Assembly (NCBI RefSeq): GCF_014201315.1
Contig: NZ_JACHDY010000001.1
Span: forward strand, 868,001-932,000
From: Edaphobacter lichenicola
GTDB lineage: Bacteria > Acidobacteriota > Terriglobia > Terriglobales > Acidobacteriaceae
DNA: 64,000 bases
Direction of reading: 5' to 3'
The position numbers were made by a program, and so were the translations under genes. Under the pieces are notes generated by a model that was not told the origin of the DNA, searched no databases, and saw nothing but the letters and a program-made list of their open reading frames with translations. This document shows positions 55,901 through 64,000 of the stretch, in pieces (within the stretch, counting starts at the first letter, position 1; every line of letters starts with the position of its first letter).

Positions 55901-57830
55901 CCGTCCGGCTCTCGAAGACCATCTCTTCATCCAGCTCACCCACCCGTACCGGCTTCGAGCGCTGACCCGCCAGGAACACTCCATACGTCCCGCGATCAGG
56001 AATCGTCCCGCCGTTCAGAATCGCAATTCGCTTCACCCCAGCGCGCGGCGTAATCCAGTTCCTCGTCCTGTCCCACGTAATCCTCGGACGCAGCTCAGCA
56101 AACTCATCCGACGGATACCGCCCCGCCAACATATCCAGCACTCCGTCGAAGACACTCTGGCTCAACCCCGCAAACGGAGCCGCACCCCGCACCAACCCAA
56201 ACAGCGCCGCGTAACTGATTCCCGGACTCTCGTCCTCCTCCGTCTTATGCTTCGTGCGCCGCTCCGCATCCGCAACGTTCAACGGTGGATGAGCAATCAC
56301 TGCCACCATCTGCTGCGCCAGCACATCCAGCGGATTACGCAGAAACCGCGTCGATTCCACATGCCCCTCATGCATCGCCCGCGTCACCGCCGCACACGCA
56401 ATCAAATCCGCTCGATACTTCGGAAAGATAATCCCATGCGACGGAGCCCCCACCTGGTGCCCCGCTCTTCCAATCCGCTGCATCCCACTAGCCACAGAAG
56501 GAGGAGCTTCGATCTGAATCACCAGATCGATCGCCCCCATATCGATTCCCAACTCCAACGAGGACGTAGCCACCAGAGCCTTGATCTGTCCCGCCTTCAG
56601 CAACTCCTCAATCTCTGTCCTCTGCGTAGCCGCAAGCGAGCCATGGTGCGCCCGCGCAATCTGCTCTCCGGCAAGCTCATTCAGCGCACCAGCCAGCCGT
56701 TCCGCGACCCTTCGCGCATTCACAAAGATCAGTGTCGAGGTCCGCCCCTGAATAATCTCCAGCAGTCGCGGATGGATCGACTGCCAGATCGAAGTCCTCT
56801 TCGGCCCCTGCGAAGCCGGCCCGCTTGGCTGCTCCTCGATCTCCCCCAGCCGCGCCATATCCTCGACCGGCACCTCAACCTTCAGCTCTAGCAACTTTCT
56901 AGCCCCGGCATTCACCACCGTCACGGGCCGATACAGCGGAGCATTCGCGCCAACATCCGGCCTCACCCCATCCTCGCTGGCCGTACTCATCAGCACGCCG
57001 CTGGCCTCGAGCGCCGACTCTCCCACAACCCGCTGACTTGCTGACTCGCCGACCTGCTGACCTGCTGTATCCGCACCACCAAGAAAACGCGCTACCTCCT
57101 CAAGCGGCCTCTGCGTCGCAGACAGCCCAATCCGCTGCAGCCTCCTGCCAGTCAACGCCTCCAACCGCTCCAGCGACAGCGCCATATGCGCCCCGCGCTT
57201 GCTCGGCACCAGCGCATGAATCTCATCCACAATCACGGTCTCCACCGACCGCAGCGACTCCCCCGCCTCCGACGTCAGCAACAGATACAGACTCTCCGGA
57301 GTAGTAATCAGAATGTCGCCAGGATGCCTCCGAAACCGCGCACGCTCCTTCTGCGAAGTGTCCCCCGTGCGCACACTGATCTCCGGCATCCGCACCGCAA
57401 CGCCTTCACGCTTCGCCATGTTGGCAATCCCCACAAGAGGCGATCGAAGATTGCGTTCCACATCCGACGCCAGCGCCTTGAGCGGCGAAAGATACACCAC
57501 CCTGCACCCTCTCTCAGCCTCAGGAGCCGTCCGCATCATCAATCTGTCGAGACACCACAGAAACGCTGTCAGCGTCTTACCCGTGCCTGTCGGCGCCAAT
57601 ATCAACGTCGACTCTCCACGAGCAATCGCCGGCCAGCCCTCCACCTGCGGGGCCGTCGGCGCATCAAACACCGCCCGAAACCACCTCGCCGTAATCGGAT
57701 GGAAAAGCGCAAGCGCATCCTCGCCGCCGAGATTCCCAGGCAGCAGCGGCTCCGTCTTCTCCGGGATTATTTTCTTCTTCGGCTTAGAAGTCTTTGGCGG
57801 CATAGTCAAAGTGTGCGCTCTCAGCAGCAT
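52983..57830 (-). CDS. lhr: Lhr-like ATP-dependent helicase (long form)
   Basis: A 1615-residue superfamily 2 helicase of the long Lhr type, tied to DNA repair and RNA:DNA unwinding. Motif I is APTGTGKTLTAF, motif II the DEIH box in VIVDEIHAL, motif III LSATQRP, and motif VI QRIGRAGHQ. The Lhr-core with winged-helix and signature domain extends to about 890. The C-terminal half (to 1615) contains further winged-helix modules typical of full Lhr. It is longer than E. coli Lhr (1538) by an N-terminal basic tail and loops. ATG 57830 and ATG 57803 are both possible; neither has a clear RBS. It overlaps the frameshifted nei gene. Confidence 0.92.
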   Translation of the reverse strand: MLLRAHTLTMPPKTSKPKKKIIPEKTEPLLPGNLGGEDALALFHPITARWFRAVFDAPTAPQVEGWPAIARGESTLILAPTGTGKTLTAFLWCLDRLMMRTAPEAERGCRVVYLSPLKALASDVERNLRSPLVGIANMAKREGVAVRMPEISVRTGDTSQKERARFRRHPGDILITTPESLYLLLTSEAGESLRSVETVIVDEIHALVPSKRGAHMALSLERLEALTGRRLQRIGLSATQRPLEEVARFLGGADTAGQQVGESASQRVVGESALEASGVLMSTASEDGVRPDVGANAPLYRPVTVVNAGARKLLELKVEVPVEDMARLGEIEEQPSGPASQGPKRTSIWQSIHPRLLEIIQGRTSTLIFVNARRVAERLAGALNELAGEQIARAHHGSLAATQRTEIEELLKAGQIKALVATSSLELGIDMGAIDLVIQIEAPPSVASGMQRIGRAGHQVGAPSHGIIFPKYRADLIACAAVTRAMHEGHVESTRFLRNPLDVLAQQMVAVIAHPPLNVADAERRTKHKTEEDESPGISYAALFGLVRGAAPFAGLSQSVFDGVLDMLAGRYPSDEFAELRPRITWDRTRNWITPRAGVKRIAILNGGTIPDRGTYGVFLAGQRSKPVRVGELDEEMVFESRTGDTFILGASTWRIDEITHDRVLVTPAPGEAGKMPFWHGDQAGRPLEFGRRIGALVRELRDAPRSVAMARLTAEHDLEPGAAENVLRYLADQELATVVVPDDRNIVIERVRDELGDWRVCVLTPFGSRVHAPWAMAVTAKLRAGNGQEVETMWSEDGFVLRFPETEEAPAIEPILLEAEEAAELVLRQLGSSALFAAKFRESAARALLLPRRRADGRTPLWQQRKRAYDLLSVASQYASFPIVLEAYRECLRDVFDMPALMETLRNIGSRSLRVHTVDSRTPSPFASALLFSYVANYIYDGDAPLAERRAQALSIDQDQLRELMGDADLRELLDINAIEETEEQLQCVAEGYRARNRDGVHDLLLRLGDLTREEVRSRSVTDEVAEEVGKLLRARRALEVQIAGEKRLIAVEDAARYRDALGVPLPPGLPGAFLQEMPDALLDLMRRFARTHGPFTTPEAAGRFDLPMESVEAVLQRLIQSGKVVEGGFRPGGMHREWCDNEVLRSIRRRSLARLRKEVEPVEQRTLARLFTRWQGVVQPRRGLDALLDVIENLQGAPLPASILETEILPARLVGYKSSDLDTLIAAGEVVWVGFDPIGERDGRIGLYLAEKLPVLWPIGRQKERGVGSTQSDDPAALNERETAIVEYLKGRGASFFQDLHDGVGGGYPGETLEALWSLMWRGMLTNDGLAALRAYCERPAASGSRKPARRVHQQTGFRSRRTTPPTAQGRWALNPAAFAMDRSATEWSHAIAQQLLTRYGVVFRETAHAENLPGGFSSIYDVMKALEESGKIRRGYFAADLGATQFALPAAVDLLRSLRGSNQGDKTEMLQLAATDPANPYGALMRWPAAAEVGSFLTRSVGARVILCDGALVTYLRRGNPNLQVFLPEEEPQRSQVARSLAEFLVSRVREQEDADGRGGMLIASVNGMTVAEHWMARFLLDAGFAAGAMGFNVRRGLPPLPGARGEVRANA

Positions 57831-57897
57831 AACTGCCGCACACTATTGGATGCGCGCCCAAGCTCTCAGGTCCAGCCCGCGACCGGCCATCTACCTC

Positions 57898-58725
57898 TCA
57901 ACTCGCCCTCACCGGACTATAGAAGTAGCAGTCCGCCCCAAACTCCACCTCAAAAAGATTCGTGGAATCCTCCGCCTGCTCCGCATTCCCCAACACTAGA
58001 TATCCGGCAGGAGACAGCTTCCGGTGAATCTCCCTGAAGAGCGCCCGTCGATCCTGCTGAGAAAAATAAAGCAGCACATTTCTCAACAACACCAGATCGA
58101 AGGTCGGCAGCAAAGGCAACGGAGCGCACAGATTGGCGTAGTGAAACTCGCACATCGACCGAATCTGCGGACTAACCTCCCACTCCTCTCCGTGACGGGT
58201 CATATACTTCAGCAGCATCCGCGCGGGCAACCCGCGATTTACCTCCAGCCGCCGATACCGCCCCTTCTGCGCATAATCGACAACATGCCGCGAGATATCG
58301 GTGCCGACGATCTTTACATCCCAGCCCGCAATCTCCGAAAAATGCTCCGCAATCATCATCGCCAGACTGTAAGCCTCCTGCCCGGTCGAACTCGCAGCAC
58401 TCCATATCCGCAGCCGCCGCTCCTCCATTCGCCGTTCCATCAGCCGAGGAATAAGAATCTGCCGCAGCATCTCAAACGGCCTCATGTCACGAAAGAAACT
58501 CGTCTCATTGATCGTCATCGCCTCGGCAACCGCGCGATGCAGATGAGCCGGCCGCCCCGCCTTCAACATATTCACAAAGTCCTCAAGACTATCCGCGCCC
58601 GACAACCGTGCGATAGGTGTCAGCCTCGTATCAAACAGAGCATTGCGCGACGGATCAATCAGGTTCGCCGACTGCTCCAGCACAAGCTCACGAAGATAAG
58701 CGTAGTCCGTATCAGAGCAGGCCAT
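57898..58725 (-). CDS. cheR: Chemotaxis protein methyltransferase CheR
   Basis: Methylates glutamates on chemoreceptors with SAM. 275 residues. The N-terminal helical domain contains MTINETSFFRD, a CheR landmark. The SAM-binding domain follows: IWSAASSTGQEAYSLAMM (motif I), VGTDISRHVVDYAQKGRY and FDLVLLRNVLLYF. It lacks TPR or other fusion domains. It is the last gene of the cheA-W-Y-B-R set; its ATG at 58725 overlaps the cheB end by 14 bases. No receptor gene is within the window, so its target receptor must be encoded elsewhere. Confidence 0.93.
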   Translation of the reverse strand: MACSDTDYAYLRELVLEQSANLIDPSRNALFDTRLTPIARLSGADSLEDFVNMLKAGRPAHLHRAVAEAMTINETSFFRDMRPFEMLRQILIPRLMERRMEERRLRIWSAASSTGQEAYSLAMMIAEHFSEIAGWDVKIVGTDISRHVVDYAQKGRYRRLEVNRGLPARMLLKYMTRHGEEWEVSPQIRSMCEFHYANLCAPLPLLPTFDLVLLRNVLLYFSQQDRRALFREIHRKLSPAGYLVLGNAEQAEDSTNLFEVEFGADCYFYSPVRAS

Positions 58726-59941
58726 CGTTGATCTCCCGTCGCGACGCCATCGCGGATGCTGCGTGGCGTGCTGTATCCATCTTCGTCAATCTTCCCGCGT
58801 CAACTCTCTGCTTCAGCGCACCCGCAATCTCCGCAAGCGGTAGCGTTGCGCTTGCAATTCCAGCCTCAGTCACCTTGGCTGGCATGCCCCATACGGCAGA
58901 GCTCGCCTCGTCCTGCGCCAGCACCACTCCCCCGCGTTCATGGACGGCCCGCGCTCCATCCAGGCCATCCGCACCCATACCCGTCATCACCAGCGCCAGC
59001 GCAGCCGCGCCATACATCCGTGCCGCAGAAAAAAACAGGTAATCCACCGCCGGCCTGCAGTGATTCAACGGCTCCCGCTGATGCAGCCGAACCCTGCTGC
59101 TCCGACCCGCCAACCCCCCATCCTGTCTGTCCGTTAACCCGTTGCCCGGGCCTACCTCCATGTGCGCATCCCCCGGAGCCAGCCAGATCGTGCCCGGTCG
59201 AATCATCGCGTTCTCATAGGCCTCTTTCACCCGCAGCGAACAGCATTTATCCAACCGCTCCGCCAGCGCACCGGTGAACAGCTTCGGCATATGCTGAACG
59301 ATCAACACCGGAACAGGAAAATCTGCAGGCAGCCGCGGCAGCAACTGCTCCAGCGCAGACGGCCCACCGGTAGACAATCCAATCACCACCAGCTCAATCG
59401 GAGCGGACAACTTCGGCAACGCCGCACCAGCCGGAGCGTTGCCGGCATTGCCCGAACCGCCCCGAGCGACCACACTCTCCTGCTTCCGCTTCGCGCCTTT
59501 AGCCAGCGCAGCAATTCGCGGCAGCAGTTGCTGCGACAGCGAAAGCATCGCCGAGGCGAAATCTCGCTGCTCAGCCGGCTTGGTCACATAGTCTGCAGCG
59601 CCACACGCCAGCGCCTCCAGCGTCGACCGCGCCCCGCGCTCGGTATGCGCACTGCACATGATCACCGGCAGCCCCGGATTCTCCACCTGCAAGCGGCGCA
59701 AAACCTCCAGTCCGTTCAGCCTCGGCATCTCAAGATCCAGCACCAGCACATCCGGCGACAGCCGCTTCACCGACTCCAGGCAATCCACCCCGTCCAACGC
59801 AACACCGCATAACTCCATGCGCGGCAGTTCGCTCGACCGATCCTCCGCGTGCCTCTGAAACAGCTTCCACATCACGCCGCGCATCACCGCCGAGTCGTCC
59901 GCTGCAAGAATGCGGAGCGGCCGTTCCTCCATGGGTCCCAT
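58712..59941 (-). CDS. cheB: Protein-glutamate methylesterase CheB
   Basis: Response regulator with a methylesterase output domain that removes receptor methyl groups. The receiver (about 10–130) has ILAADDSAVMRG, VLVLDLEMPRLNG with the phospho-Asp, and VTKPA. After a linker comes the CheB domain (about 180–365), with the catalytic Ser in GLSTGGPSALEQL, the His in VQHMPK and the Asp in MTGMGADGLDG. The C-terminal tail beyond the domain is long. ATG 59941 has TGAGGA about 10 bases upstream and gives 409 residues; the frame also opens at TTG 59983. Confidence 0.93.
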   Translation of the reverse strand: MGPMEERPLRILAADDSAVMRGVMWKLFQRHAEDRSSELPRMELCGVALDGVDCLESVKRLSPDVLVLDLEMPRLNGLEVLRRLQVENPGLPVIMCSAHTERGARSTLEALACGAADYVTKPAEQRDFASAMLSLSQQLLPRIAALAKGAKRKQESVVARGGSGNAGNAPAGAALPKLSAPIELVVIGLSTGGPSALEQLLPRLPADFPVPVLIVQHMPKLFTGALAERLDKCCSLRVKEAYENAMIRPGTIWLAPGDAHMEVGPGNGLTDRQDGGLAGRSSRVRLHQREPLNHCRPAVDYLFFSAARMYGAAALALVMTGMGADGLDGARAVHERGGVVLAQDEASSAVWGMPAKVTEAGIASATLPLAEIAGALKQRVDAGRLTKMDTARHAASAMASRREINDGLL

Positions 59942-59979
59942 ATCTATTTTCCTCAGGCTTTCTCTTCCACCCACAACCC

Positions 59980-60351
59980 TCAAGCTGCGATCACACCAAG
60001 CAGAAGCATCTTCTCGCGAAGGCTCTCAGGGGTAAACGGCTTCATCAGAAACTCATCCGCGCCATTGTCCAGCGCCGTCGTAATGAACGAGTGATCGGCT
60101 TCGGTCGTCACCATCATCACCTTCATCTCAGGCCCAAGCTTCGCCTCGCGCAGCTTCTTCACGCACTCCAGCCCGTTCATCACCGGCATGTTCACATCCA
60201 GCAGCATCAGATCGAACGACTCCTCCGCCCGAAGCACAGCCAGCGCGTCGCTCCCATCCTTCGCCTCTTCACACACCACATCCATCCGGCCCAGCAGGTG
60301 CCGCAGATACTCGCGGATAAAGCTCGAATCATCAACGATCAGGACTCGCAT
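59980..60351 (-). CDS. cheY: CheY-like response regulator
   Basis: A 123-residue single receiver domain. The acid pocket VDDSS is at about 6–10, the phospho-Asp is in LLDVNMPVMNG (about 53), Thr in VTTEA and Lys in LMKPF complete the switch. It has no output domain, so it signals by binding a partner. It lies between cheW (start overlaps the cheW end by 20 bases) and cheB. Whether it acts on a flagellar switch, a pilus motor or another output is not visible from the window. Confidence 0.9.
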   Translation of the reverse strand: MRVLIVDDSSFIREYLRHLLGRMDVVCEEAKDGSDALAVLRAEESFDLMLLDVNMPVMNGLECVKKLREAKLGPEMKVMMVTTEADHSFITTALDNGADEFLMKPFTPESLREKMLLLGVIAA

Positions 60352-60865
60352 CTATACCTCCATTCGAACTGCTTTTAAACAATCCCACCTCCGACAAGCG
60401 CGACGGCGACAGCTTCCGTGGATCCAGCTGCACCATCAAACCCGCGTCCATCTTGTAGGCTCCATCGAACAACCACTTACCCCTCGCCTCCAGCGTGCAG
60501 GGGTTGTCCTCCAGCATCCGCCGGCTCACCGTCACCACGCCGCCCACCGCGTCCACCACCAGCCCAAAACGCTCCGCGGCCTCATCCTCCGCCATCACCA
60601 GCACGCAGCATCTGCCGGAGTGCGCCTCCATCCCCAACAGCGCCCGAAGATTTACTGTCGTGAGCACCTCGCCGCGATAAGGGACAACGCCCGCGATGAA
60701 GGGCGGCGACATCGGCACCCTCTGCAGATCCCGCTCCCCAAGCACCTCGCGTATCTTCCTAGTGTCGATGCCGAACATCTCACTACCCGCATACAGCGAA
60801 CAAAGCGAGACCGCATCACTCTCATCCTGAATCTCGTCGACCTTCTCCCGACCGGCTATTCTCAC
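60332..60865 (-). CDS. cheW: CheW-like adaptor protein
   Basis: Scaffold linking CheA to receptors. A CheW domain of 177 residues in all: SLCSLYAGSEMFGIDTRKIREVL starts it (residues about 20–42), RVPMSPPFIAGVVPYRGEVL is the hallmark (about 49–68), VNLRALLG follows. A C-terminal tail of about 30 residues lies beyond the domain. GTG 60865 has GGAGG 4 bases upstream and overlaps the cheA stop (GTGA), so cheA and cheW are translationally coupled. Confidence 0.92.
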   Translation of the reverse strand: MRIAGREKVDEIQDESDAVSLCSLYAGSEMFGIDTRKIREVLGERDLQRVPMSPPFIAGVVPYRGEVLTTVNLRALLGMEAHSGRCCVLVMAEDEAAERFGLVVDAVGGVVTVSRRMLEDNPCTLEARGKWLFDGAYKMDAGLMVQLDPRKLSPSRLSEVGLFKSSSNGGIDASPDR

Positions 60866-63045
60866 GCAACCTCCTGCCAGGCAGCCTTCGCCTTCACGCC
60901 AAACTCACGATGAACCTGCGTCAGCTTCTCCTTCACCAGAGCAAGCTCCATCCCCTGCGTCGCCTCACCCTGATCAATCAAGGTTCCCGTCGAAACATCC
61001 AGAACCTGCCGCACGACCATGCCGCCCCGCTGCGCTCCTGCCACGCCGGCATCGCCGCAGATCAGTATCGTCACCATCGTCTCTTCGCCCGCCTGCCGCG
61101 CAGACTCCAGCTCCATCAGCACACTTCCTTCATCCCGTAGCGGCAGCAGTTCGCCGCGATACTGCAGCAACGGCCGTCCGCCCGCGTACTCAATCTGTCC
61201 CAGCGGCACACTCTCAATCCGCTCCACCACATCCAGCGGCAGCGCCGTTCGCTCTCTCACCCGATCCTCAAAGATCAGGAACGAGATCCCCGCACCCTCC
61301 AGCACCGCAGCCTCTCCAGCACCAATCCCAGAGACCTCCTCTTCGATTGGCTTCACCCCAGCACGTGCCGCGGTCGCACCGATATCCAGAATCAAAGCCA
61401 GCGTCCCATTGCCCAGCACCGTCGCGCCCGAGAACAAACCAATCTCCCGCAGCACCGGCGACAGCGGCTTCACCACAATCTCCTCAGGAGACATCAGGTC
61501 ATCGACCACCAGGCCATACCTGCAACCCTCCGCCTCCAGCACCGCCAGGTAGTGTCCCTTCGACTGGTCCGGATTATCCGCCTCCAATCCCAGCAACCGA
61601 TCCAGCCACACCATCGGCAACAGGCGCTCTCGCAAACGGTACAGCTCCGACGAACCAATCCTCTGCACCACCTGCGCAAACTCCCGCTCCGGAATATCCA
61701 CCAGCTCCACCAGCGTGCTCTGGGGCAGCGCGAACGCCTGGCCCCCGCTCTTCACCACCAGCGAAGGAACAATCGCCAGCGTCAGCGGCACCCGCAGCCG
61801 CAGCGTAGTCCCCACACCTCTGCGCGACTCGACCTCAACGCTCCCGCCAACCTTCTCCACATTGGCCCGCACCACATCCATACCGACGCCGCGCCCGGAG
61901 ACCGTAGTCACCGCAGCAGCAGTAGAAAATCCCGGCAAGAAAATAAGCTGCAACGCCTCCCGTTCCGACATCCCCGCAGCATCTTCCGCCGTTACCAGAT
62001 TGCGTTCGATCGCCTTCTCGAGCACTCGCTCGATCGGGATCCCGGCGCCATCGTCTTCAATCTCGATCACCACCGAGCCGCTTTGATGAAACGCCTTCAA
62101 CCGCAGACAGCCCTCAGCCGACTTCCCTGCCAGCACACGGTCCGCAGGCGACTCGATCCCATGATCGACCGCGTTCCTCACCGCATGGGTCAGCGGATCC
62201 TTGATCGCCTCGAGCAGGCTCTTATCCAGCCCCGTCTCCTGCCCGCTGAACTCAACCCGCACCTCGCGACCGCAGGTCCGTGCAAGATCCCGCACCATCC
62301 GCGGAAACTTCCCAAACAGATTCCCAACCGGCTGCATCCGAGCCTGCATCACCGTCTCGCGCAGATCCGCCGTAACGCTATCCAGCCGCCGCGCCAGCTC
62401 AGGAAAGTTCGCCGCCTCCATCCCGCTCTGCAGCATCTGGTTGCGGGTCAACACCAGCTCGCCCACCAGGTTCATCATGCGGTTCAGCACATCCACATCG
62501 ATCCGCAGCGTCTTATCCGCGCTCGCCTTCTCCGTCACCACCGTCGGCTGCAACACCGGCGACGCACCACCATTCGAAGCGGCCGGCGCAGCACCCTCAC
62601 TCTTCGTCGTCTCCACCAGAGCAATCTGCGGAGCCTCGATCTCCGGCAGCTCCGCAGGCACCTGCCCATTCAGACTCGCCAGTTCGGCGATCAGCTCGCC
62701 ATCTTCATCACCCGCTCGAGTCCCTTCACTCCCGGTCTCCTCGATCAACATCAGAATCGAGCGCAGACCATCCATCAGGCGAAGCAACCCGCTGATCAGA
62801 TCCGAGGTCACCGCAAGCCTTCCGTCCCGCAGCGACCCCAGTAGATGCTCTCCCGCATGCGCCAGCTTCTCCAGCCGGTCGAATCCCAGAAAACCCGTCG
62901 TCCCTTTGATCGTATGGACGGCGCGGAAGATCTCCCCCAGCAATCCGGTATCGTCAGGCCGCATCTCCAGCTCGGTCAGGCACCGCTCCATCCGGTCCAG
63001 ACCCTCCTGGCTCTCCGCAATAAATTCTTTGGTTAGCTCGTCCAC
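60862..63045 (-). CDS. cheA: Chemotaxis histidine kinase CheA with two CheW-like domains
   Basis: Histidine kinase of the chemosensory array. The N-terminal Hpt domain has the phospho-His in FRAVHTIKGTTGFLGF (about His44). After a linker lacking a clear CheY-binding P2 domain comes the dimer domain (LRIDVDVLNRMMNLVGELVL, about 175–235). The ATPase domain has the N box HAVRNAVDHGIES and G boxes DDGAGIP and GRGVGMD. Then come not one but two regulatory CheW-like modules (about 435–570 and 580–720). The frame opens at GTG 63123; GTG 63045 begins VDELTKEFIAESQEG, the family N-terminus, and gives 727 residues. It is the first gene of the operon. Confidence 0.92.
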   Translation of the reverse strand: MDELTKEFIAESQEGLDRMERCLTELEMRPDDTGLLGEIFRAVHTIKGTTGFLGFDRLEKLAHAGEHLLGSLRDGRLAVTSDLISGLLRLMDGLRSILMLIEETGSEGTRAGDEDGELIAELASLNGQVPAELPEIEAPQIALVETTKSEGAAPAASNGGASPVLQPTVVTEKASADKTLRIDVDVLNRMMNLVGELVLTRNQMLQSGMEAANFPELARRLDSVTADLRETVMQARMQPVGNLFGKFPRMVRDLARTCGREVRVEFSGQETGLDKSLLEAIKDPLTHAVRNAVDHGIESPADRVLAGKSAEGCLRLKAFHQSGSVVIEIEDDGAGIPIERVLEKAIERNLVTAEDAAGMSEREALQLIFLPGFSTAAAVTTVSGRGVGMDVVRANVEKVGGSVEVESRRGVGTTLRLRVPLTLAIVPSLVVKSGGQAFALPQSTLVELVDIPEREFAQVVQRIGSSELYRLRERLLPMVWLDRLLGLEADNPDQSKGHYLAVLEAEGCRYGLVVDDLMSPEEIVVKPLSPVLREIGLFSGATVLGNGTLALILDIGATAARAGVKPIEEEVSGIGAGEAAVLEGAGISFLIFEDRVRERTALPLDVVERIESVPLGQIEYAGGRPLLQYRGELLPLRDEGSVLMELESARQAGEETMVTILICGDAGVAGAQRGGMVVRQVLDVSTGTLIDQGEATQGMELALVKEKLTQVHREFGVKAKAAWQEVA

Positions 63046-63130
63046 ACACCTTATATCGGGCGCGGAGCGGTAACCATGAGGCGCCTGCCACTTGCTATCG
63101 GCCCCCGCACCCGATAGCCTCACTCACATC

Positions 63131-63574
63131 ATGTCCTCCGAACTCTCCGCCGAACAGCCCAGTGCCGCGCTCACTCCCGCACAAATCGCCAGCCTGCAGC
63201 AGCAAGCCGTCACCGTCGCGCACCACGCCTACGCCCCCTACAGCAACTTCCGCGTCGGCGCCGCCCTCCTCCTCACCGACGGTACCATCGTAACCGGCTG
63301 CAACGTCGAAAACGCCTCCTACCGCCTCACCACCTGCGCCGAGCAGACCGCCATCACCTCCGCCGTCGCCCTCCGCGGCCCCGGCATCCGCATCCGCGCC
63401 ATCGCCGTCGCCAACCTCAACCAGACCGCCAGCCAGCCCTGCGGAGCCTGCCGCCAGACCATCCACGAGTTCAGCACCCCCGACACCATCGTCTACTTCC
63501 CCGCCGAAGGCGGCTCCATCGCCCAGGCCACCATGGCGGAGCTCCTACCCGCCGCCTTCCTCCTCAACGAGTAA
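63131..63574 (+). CDS. cdd: Cytidine deaminase
   Basis: Homotetrameric zinc enzyme converting cytidine or deoxycytidine to uridine. 147 residues. Zinc ligands and catalytic Glu are in TTCAEQTAI (Cys-Ala-Glu) and QPCGACRQTIHEF (PCxxC). AYAPYSNFRVGAALL and VTGCNVENASY are conserved substrate-site blocks. The frame opens further up at 63092, but ATG 63131 is family-like. It diverges from cheA with an 85-base gap. The N-terminal dozen residues (SSELSAEQPSAALTP) are extra relative to the usual start. Confidence 0.93.
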   Translation: MSSELSAEQPSAALTPAQIASLQQQAVTVAHHAYAPYSNFRVGAALLLTDGTIVTGCNVENASYRLTTCAEQTAITSAVALRGPGIRIRAIAVANLNQTASQPCGACRQTIHEFSTPDTIVYFPAEGGSIAQATMAELLPAAFLLNE

Positions 63575-63618
63575 TCATTCAAGTCGATTGATCAATTCTC
63601 TAGTTAAGGAAGACTGCT

Positions 63619-64000
63619 TTGATAATCCGTGACACAAATGGCAAAGCACTGCGTGATACGGCGTTTGACACTAGCCTTGATCTTTGTGACCTGCGCAACG
63701 CAGACTTCCGCGGCCAATCCGTGGAGGTTCTTGATCTGTCCGACGCAGATTTAAGAGGAGCTGACTTCACTGACGCCGACCTTTACGGTACTTATCTTTT
63801 CAGGGCCAATTGTGAAGGAAGTATCTTTCGGAATTGCCGACTAAGCGGAGTGGTCCTCGATGGTGCCAATCTACGCAGGGCGGACTTCACGGGAGCATAT
63901 ATTTCCTATGACAACATCCTCCATGCATCGTCTCTCCTCGAAGCAGATTTGACTGACGCTCTTCTCGACGGAGCAGATCTGAAGGGATCGCGATACAGCA
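63619..64000 (+). CDS. Pentapeptide-repeat protein (partial)
   Basis: The start of a gene that runs past the window end. TTG 63619 with AAGGAAG about 7 bases upstream opens a frame with no stop to base 64000 (127 codons). It shows pentapeptide repeats A(D/N)LXX: LRNADFRGQ, LSDADLRGADFTDADLYG, LDGANLRRADFTGAY and LLEADLTDALLDGADLKG. Such proteins form right-handed quadrilateral beta-helices; roles range from gyrase protection to unknown. The DNA is more AT-rich than cdd. No signal peptide is seen. Confidence 0.8.
   Translation, partial: MIIRDTNGKALRDTAFDTSLDLCDLRNADFRGQSVEVLDLSDADLRGADFTDADLYGTYLFRANCEGSIFRNCRLSGVVLDGANLRRADFTGAYISYDNILHASSLLEADLTDALLDGADLKGSRYS

Overview
The window reads as a chromosomal segment of a high-GC, Gram-negative acidobacterium (Terriglobia / Granulicella–Edaphobacter–Terriglobus type). 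This is inferred from strongly C-ended codons, the mix of proteins (DUF1080 sugar hydrolase, S53 sedolisin, a long Lhr helicase, AlaC, an E. coli-type ArgG), KdsD for LPS Kdo synthesis, and dispersed intergenic repeats. No rRNA, tRNA, CRISPR array, transposase or prophage was seen.

Layout. 1–3.8 kb (minus): a TetR regulator, acyl-CoA synthetase, HAD-type acid phosphatase and a truncated metallo-beta-lactamase-fold hydrolase, with a palindrome over the regulator start. 3.9–8.5 kb (minus): gltB, without gltD beside it. 8.5–18.3 kb (plus): an arginine operon, argR-C-B-D-F-[lipoprotein]-G-[GIY-YIG, small ORF]-H-argA-like. Two ARG boxes with 21-bp centre-to-centre spacing lie between gltB and argR. 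No argE or argJ is present, and the operon carries AT-richer passenger genes and one repeat. 18.3–18.7 kb: a 191-bp nested palindrome followed by a CCACG-rich repeat that recurs at 42.7 kb.

18.7–21.4 kb: an orphan ABC ATPase, DoxX and a cytochrome P450. 21.5–27.8 kb (minus): methyltransferase, TIGR04282-type transferase, GT87 membrane transferase, radical SAM/SPASM protein, GyrI-like protein, GT2 glycosyltransferase and AIM24-family protein. The first four are translationally coupled. This is the best candidate for an uncharacterised pathway, probably making or modifying a glycolipid or glycan. 28–31.5 kb: threonine dehydrogenase, DAHP synthase and a secreted DUF1080 protein. 31.5–33.7 kb (minus): a secreted protein, a small coiled-coil protein and TetR, behind a near-consensus promoter overlapped by a palindromic operator.

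33.9–38.4 kb: a cytochrome b / molybdopterin oxidoreductase pair, then a divergent DUF4386/MarR pair beside gltX. A degenerate copy of the gltX 5' region supplies the antisense 3' end of the DUF4386 gene. 38.5–47.3 kb: DUF1569, an S53 peptidase, an NTF2-like protein, alaC, a DsbD-alpha/TlpA pair, kdsD and a Crp-family regulator. 47.6–57.8 kb: proS, a bifunctional penicillin-binding protein, a frameshifted nei and lhr. 57.9–63.1 kb (minus): a compact chemosensory operon cheA-W-Y-B-R, with two CheW-like domains in CheA and no receptor gene. 63.1–64 kb: cytidine deaminase and the start of a pentapeptide-repeat protein.

Start codons were chosen from RBS and overlap evidence. Many of the longest reading frames begin at upstream TTG or GTG codons that are probably not used.
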